From: Candidatus Uhrbacteria bacterium RIFOXYB12_FULL_58_10
GTDB lineage: Bacteria; Patescibacteriota; Patescibacteriia; UBA9934; GWF2-40-263
DNA length: 9,603 nt
Direction of reading: 5' to 3'
NCBI GenBank assembly: GCA_943357275.1
Contig: CALRGL010000039.1
Span: forward strand, 1 to 9,603
Under the pieces are notes generated by a model, which saw nothing but the letters and a program-made list of their open reading frames with translations, did not search any database and was not told where the DNA came from. The position numbers were made by a program, and so were the translations under genes. Position 1 is the first letter of the stretch. Each line of letters begins with the position of its first letter. Of the stretch, positions 7,180-9,603 are shown piece by piece.

Positions 7180-7256
7180 GGGCGGCTAGCTCAGTTGGTT
7201 AGAGCGTTACATTGACATTGTAAAGGTCACAAGTTCGAATCTTGTGTCGCCCACCA
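7180..7256 (+). tRNA. tRNA-Val(GAC)
   Basis: Full cloverleaf of 77 bases. The acceptor GGGCGGC pairs with GTCGCCC (one G-U pair), the D stem is GCTC/GAGC, and the anticodon stem TTACA/TGTAA holds the loop TTGACAT, so the anticodon is GAC. The T arm is ACAAG-TTCGAAT-CTTGT. The discriminator is A and the CCA end is encoded. It has its own promoter and terminator. Confidence 0.96.
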
Positions 7257-7286
7257 TAAAACACTCAGGAAAACCTGAGTGTTTTA
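7257..7286 (+). terminator. Terminator of tRNA-Val, possibly bidirectional
   Basis: A 13-base-pair perfect stem (TAAAACACTCAGG with its complement) and an AAAA loop start on the base after CCA. The T run on one side and the A run on the other would also end leftward transcription of the membrane-protein gene. The stem is a close relative of the two terminators upstream. Confidence 0.85.
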
Positions 7287-7295
7287 TAATCAAAA

Positions 7296-7334
7296 CACAA
7301 GATTCGAACTTGGTACACCAGACTCTTGTGTCGC
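7296..7334. repeat. Rearranged tRNA-Val T-arm fragments
   Basis: CACAAGATTCGAACTTG (7296-7312) is the exact reverse complement of tRNA bases 7230-7246. TCTTGTGTCGC (7324-7334) is an exact direct copy of 7240-7250. No complete second tRNA can be folded. It could be a remnant of an integration or duplication event at the tRNA 3' end. Confidence 0.7.
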
Positions 7335-7358
7335 TATGTAAAAATGAATGTTTCGAAC

Positions 7359-7835
7359 TTAAAAAAACTTACTTTCATTCTGTTCCACAACCGTTTCCTC
7401 CTCTTCTTCTGCTTCTTCCTGTTCTTCTTTCTGTTCATCCTCAACTTTTTCCATCGTAATCCAAGGTTTGGACTTAGATTTTGAAATCGCCATAAAAACC
7501 ATTCCCCCCAATGTCAAAATACCAGCCCCAACCAAAAAGGCACCAAAAACAGAGGAAAATCCACAGCCAAACAAAGACATCACTACTTCCGCTTTGTTTG
7601 TGGCCTCTAACAAACAAACTTTAATCGCTTCATTTCCAAAACGCGTCCCATAATAAGCCGCCCCATATCCACAAAATCCAGCCAAAATCGTAAAAAGACA
7701 ACTAAATCGAACCTTTTTGATTCGACCAAGTTTCAAAATCGTCAAAACCGCAAAAAAAACACCCCCAAGCACCCAATACACAATAAACCAAAAGATAAAC
7801 AGAAATGTAGTAAGAGAATTTGGCTCAAAATCCAT
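7359..7835 (-). CDS. Membrane protein with three hydrophobic segments and an acidic tail
   Basis: 158 residues; family not recognised. Hydrophobic segments lie at about 8-36, 42-63 and 84-117. The basic stretch LGRIKKVR (36-43) between the first two suggests that loop is cytoplasmic. The tail (129-154) is dominated by Glu and probably lies in the cytoplasm as a flexible or coiled segment. Four Cys occur at 46, 55, 74 and 91. The ATG at 7835 is only 9 bases downstream of a perfect TATAAT, which suggests a leaderless transcript. The gene is convergent with tRNA-Val and divergent from the hairpin RNA/tRNA-Ile unit. Function cannot be inferred. Confidence 0.72.
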   Translation of the reverse strand: MDFEPNSLTTFLFIFWFIVYWVLGGVFFAVLTILKLGRIKKVRFSCLFTILAGFCGYGAAYYGTRFGNEAIKVCLLEATNKAEVVMSLFGCGFSSVFGAFLVGAGILTLGGMVFMAISKSKSKPWITMEKVEDEQKEEQEEAEEEEETVVEQNESKFF

Positions 7836-7844
7836 ACGCCAGGT

Positions 7845-7850
7845 ATTATA
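7845..7850 (-). promoter_or_regulatory. -10 box of the acidic-tail membrane protein gene
   Basis: Perfect TATAAT on the minus strand, inside the palindrome GGTATTATACC. The predicted start is about 7838, some three bases before the ATG. No convincing -35 is seen. Confidence 0.5.
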
Positions 7851-7857
7851 CCCTAGA

Positions 7858-7880
7858 TTGACAGAAGGACAGTGTATAAT
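7858..7880 (+). promoter_or_regulatory. Promoter-like elements before the hairpin RNA and tRNA-Ile
   Basis: A perfect TTGACA (7858-7863) and a perfect TATAAT (7875-7880), but only 11 bases apart instead of about 17. TG lies directly before the TATAAT. The -10 alone may suffice; it would start transcription near 7887. The short spacer keeps confidence moderate. Confidence 0.45.
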
Positions 7881-7915
7881 AGAGTGTGTTGTATCTCATT
7901 CTTTCCAAAACGAAA

Positions 7916-8042
7916 GAAATCCTCTCAAAATTGGTGATATGCGCAGCTCTGGAGGGAAAAAATCGCCGACCCGTAGGTAAATCCTACGGCGAGGTGATTT
8001 TTTCCCGAAGAGCAAGCAGATCGCCAATTTTGAGAGGATTTC
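7916..8042 (+). ncRNA. Long structured hairpin RNA immediately 5' of tRNA-Ile; family unknown
   Basis: Bases 7916-7938 pair with 8020-8042 in 23 consecutive pairs, one of them G-U. Inside lie a weakly paired region (7939-7945 with 8014-8019), a five-pair stem (7946-7950 with 8009-8013), a small loop (GGA/GA), an 11-pair stem (7954-7964 with 7996-8006), a loop with possible tandem G-A pairs, and a seven-pair stem CCGTAGG/CCTACGG capped by TAAAT. The 3' end of the stem abuts tRNA position 1, so RNase P cleavage would free it with a flush end. The long stem, central bubble and apical stem recall 6S RNA, but at 127 bases it is short and I cannot match conserved 6S or SRP RNA motifs. No protein frame fits. 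A processed regulatory RNA is the favoured reading; an inverted-repeat remnant is possible. Confidence 0.65.
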
Positions 8043-8119
8043 GGGCATGTAGCTCAGCTGGTTAGAGCCCCGAGCTTATACCTCGGTGGTCCCTGGTTCG
8101 ATCCCAGGCATGCCCACCA
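8043..8119 (+). tRNA. tRNA-Ile(UAU), decoding AUA
   Basis: Full cloverleaf of 77 bases. The acceptor GGGCATG pairs with CATGCCC, the D stem is GCTC/GAGC, and the anticodon stem CCGAG/CTCGG holds the loop CTTATAC, so the anticodon is UAU. The T arm is CCTGG-TTCGATC-CCAGG. The discriminator is A and the CCA end is encoded. Most bacteria read AUA with a CAU tRNA modified to lysidine by TilS; a UAU anticodon is uncommon. It sits directly after the hairpin RNA and 5 bases before a small ORF, so it is probably cut out of a longer transcript. Confidence 0.95.
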
Positions 8120-8124
8120 TCTCT

Positions 8125-8295
8125 ATGTTACCGTATCAATTCATTGGAATTTTCCTCTTTATCTTTTCCATTATCTTCTTACGTCATGCAAAACAAGGCA
8201 ATGACAAGGAAGGCGTGGTCGGGATGACAGCTCTTCTGGGGGCATCGATTATTCTGATGGTTATTTTTGGCCTCCTTTATTCAAGCGCTTTTTAA
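8125..8295 (+). CDS. Small two-helix membrane protein
   Basis: 56 residues; family not recognised. Two hydrophobic helices (about 4-20 and 28-51) flank a polar loop RHAKQGNDKEG. The frame is open further upstream into the tRNA (GTG at 8086), but the ATG at 8125 is the first start outside it and gives a sensible membrane protein. It begins 5 bases after the tRNA CCA, without a Shine-Dalgarno sequence, so its message may become nearly leaderless once the tRNA is cut out. It lies 18 bases before the pseudouridine synthase gene. The size and composition fit a real small gene, but nothing proves expression. Confidence 0.6.
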   Translation: MLPYQFIGIFLFIFSIIFLRHAKQGNDKEGVVGMTALLGASIILMVIFGLLYSSAF

Positions 8296-8313
8296 TCTTG
8301 TAACGGCTTCTTA

Positions 8314-9249
8314 ATGATTCCTATGAAAAAACACAAAGTTTCCGCAGAAGAAGCCGGTTCGCGTCTCGACATTCTGCTAACCATCTATATCAAACATTCA
8401 CGCTCGTTGATTCAGAAATATATCAAAACGGGTGATATTACTGTGAACGAAAAACATGTCACTCCGCATCTTGCCGTTGATGAAGGAGACGTGGTCGCTT
8501 ATCCAGACCTCGCAAAGATGACCGTGAAACCAAAAAAACAACCGGCTCCTGTGCTTGAAGTATTGTATGAAGACAAAGACATCGTTGTCATCAATAAACC
8601 AGCCGGGCTTGTTGTGCACCGCGCGCATGCTTCTGATAACGACGCAACTGTTGTCGACGGTATCGTAAAGATGTTTCCAAAAATTAAAAAAGTGGGAGAC
8701 GATCCTTCTCGACCAGGAATTGTTCATCGTTTGGATAAAGACGTCTCTGGCGTGATGGTCATCGCAAAAACACAAAAAGCGTTTGATAATCTCAAAGAAC
8801 AGTTCAAACAACGCGATGTCACAAAGGAATACTTAGCCCTTGTTTACGGACAACTTCCTCGTGTCACCGATCGTATCGATCTCAAGATTGCTCGATCAAA
8901 ACAACGTGGACGTATGGTTGCTCGCACACAACAACAAGTTGGACGAGAAGCTATTACAGATTTTGAAGTTTTAAAACTTTATAAAACCACCTCGTTTGTA
9001 CGCGTTCATATTTTAACTGGACGAACACATCAAATCCGCGTTCACTTCCTTGCGATCGATCACCCTTTGGTTGGCGACAAGCTCTACAAGAAGCCACACA
9101 TGAAGAATATTCGTCCGATTGAACTCAACCGAATTTTCCTTCACTCCCACGCGCTTACGATTAAACTGATGAACGGCGAGGAAAAAACATTCTCTGCTGC
9201 CCTGCCTCCCGAGCTCGAACACATCTTATCTATTCAACCTGTTCTATGA
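8314..9249 (+). CDS. rluD: RluA-family (RluD-type) 23S rRNA pseudouridine synthase
   Basis: 311 residues, the usual length for the RluC/RluD group. An N-terminal S4 RNA-binding domain (about 10-65, with SRSLIQKYIKTGDITVN) is followed by the catalytic domain: INKPAGLVVH (93-102), the signature HRLDKDVSG (138-146) with catalytic Asp141, KEYLALVYG (171-179) and GRTHQIRVHF (236-245). The enzyme turns uridine into pseudouridine; RluD itself acts on 23S rRNA helix 69, but RluC-type specificity cannot be excluded from sequence alone. ATG 8323 (MKKHKVS) is an equally good start; neither has a Shine-Dalgarno sequence. The stop overlaps the next start (ATGA), indicating translational coupling with the CMP kinase. 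Confidence 0.93.
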   Translation: MIPMKKHKVSAEEAGSRLDILLTIYIKHSRSLIQKYIKTGDITVNEKHVTPHLAVDEGDVVAYPDLAKMTVKPKKQPAPVLEVLYEDKDIVVINKPAGLVVHRAHASDNDATVVDGIVKMFPKIKKVGDDPSRPGIVHRLDKDVSGVMVIAKTQKAFDNLKEQFKQRDVTKEYLALVYGQLPRVTDRIDLKIARSKQRGRMVARTQQQVGREAITDFEVLKLYKTTSFVRVHILTGRTHQIRVHFLAIDHPLVGDKLYKKPHMKNIRPIELNRIFLHSHALTIKLMNGEEKTFSAALPPELEHILSIQPVL

Positions 9250-9603
9250 TCATCACGCTTGCCGGTGTTCCTGGTTCTGGAAAATCCACGGTTGCCAAAC
9301 TTCTCAGCGAGAAGCTGAACATCCCCTGGTATTCCATTGGCGACCTGCGAGGCAAGATGGCGGAAGAACGTGGACTCTCGATTGACGAGTTCAACAAACT
9401 GGGCGAAGTAGAAGGATTTACGGATAAAGATGTTGATGCTTACCAAACCAAACTAGGACAAGAAAACACATCTCTGATTATCGACGGACGTCTTTCTTGG
9501 CACTTTATTCCAGGATCACTCAAGGTTTTCTTAGATGTTGATCCAGATGAGGCAGGAAAACGTATCTTCGATGCATCTCAAAAAGGTCTCAGACCTGATG
9601 AAA
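9246..9603 (+). CDS. cmk: Cytidylate kinase, archaeal-type (C-terminus off the right edge)
   Basis: 119 codons visible, open to the edge. The P-loop GVPGSGKS (7-14) is followed by a nucleoside-binding segment with SIGDLRGKMAEERGLSIDEF (30-49), then EVEGFTDKDVDAYQ, and IIDGRLSWHFIP (78-89). This layout matches short archaeal-type CMP/dCMP kinases better than the longer standard bacterial Cmk. The enzyme phosphorylates CMP with ATP in pyrimidine nucleotide recycling. The ATG overlaps the stop of the upstream gene by four bases. An adenylate-kinase-like P-loop kinase is the main alternative. Confidence 0.82.
   Translation, partial: MIITLAGVPGSGKSTVAKLLSEKLNIPWYSIGDLRGKMAEERGLSIDEFNKLGEVEGFTDKDVDAYQTKLGQENTSLIIDGRLSWHFIPGSLKVFLDVDPDEAGKRIFDASQKGLRPDE

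Noticed and set aside
7291..7340. Second complete tRNA on the minus strand
   Set aside because: Only a T-arm-like piece is present; no acceptor, D arm or anticodon arm can be folded around it.
7717..7980. 87-residue plus-strand frame running into the hairpin RNA
   Set aside because: Antisense to the acidic-tail membrane protein gene and overlaps the structured RNA; no protein-like features.
7916..8042. SRP (4.5S-type) RNA as identity of the hairpin
   Set aside because: The GGAA apical loop and the conserved AGCAGCC/CAGG asymmetric-loop motifs are not present on either strand.
7916..8042. Rho-independent terminator as identity of the hairpin
   Set aside because: The stem is far too long and is followed by tRNA-Ile rather than a T tract.
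8398..8811. 137-residue minus-strand frame
   Set aside because: Antisense to the pseudouridine synthase, whose catalytic motifs fix the coding strand.

Overview
The window looks like part of a bacterial chromosome from the Candidate Phyla Radiation (Patescibacteria). Reasons: small secreted cohesin, dockerin and phage-fibre-like surface proteins in one cluster; almost no Shine-Dalgarno sequences; short housekeeping genes packed tightly; and an archaeal-type CMP kinase. TGA is used as a stop codon, so the code is standard (table 11), which argues against Gracilibacteria/Absconditabacteria. The taxonomic call is inference.

Region 1 (1-4325, minus strand) is a four-gene surface-protein cluster read from right to left: a secreted cohesin protein with a C-terminal 30-residue repeat (3456-4325), a secreted protein ending in a dockerin (2547-3440), a membrane-anchored cohesin/Ig-like protein (1333-2544), and a long beta-strand-repeat protein that runs off the left edge (1-1303). 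Gene spacings are 2 to 29 bases, so they are probably co-transcribed. A dockerin flanked by two cohesins suggests a small surface assembly.

Region 2 (4433-7123, plus strand) holds a CCA-adding/poly(A) polymerase family gene with a perfect extended -10 box, then two tandem paralogues for small secreted proteins (5832-6401 and 6491-7078). Both paralogues end in a PEF motif, a membrane segment and a basic tail, resembling a sorting signal. Their last 150 or so bases, including the terminators, are almost identical. The first paralogue appears to have lost one T in its signal-peptide region.

Region 3 (7131-7835) has tRNA-Val(GAC) with its promoter and terminator, rearranged pieces of the tRNA 3' half, and a convergent gene for a three-helix membrane protein with an acidic tail.

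Region 4 (7858-9603, plus strand) starts with a 127-base hairpin RNA (7916-8042) whose closing stem ends on the base just before tRNA-Ile(UAU). A 56-residue membrane protein, an RluD-type pseudouridine synthase and a CMP kinase (cut by the right edge) follow. No terminator is visible between these, so a mixed RNA/protein operon concerned with RNA and translation is likely. The hairpin RNA is the strongest candidate for something undescribed. No gene-free stretch exceeds 300 bases, and no CRISPR array, rRNA gene or transposase was seen.
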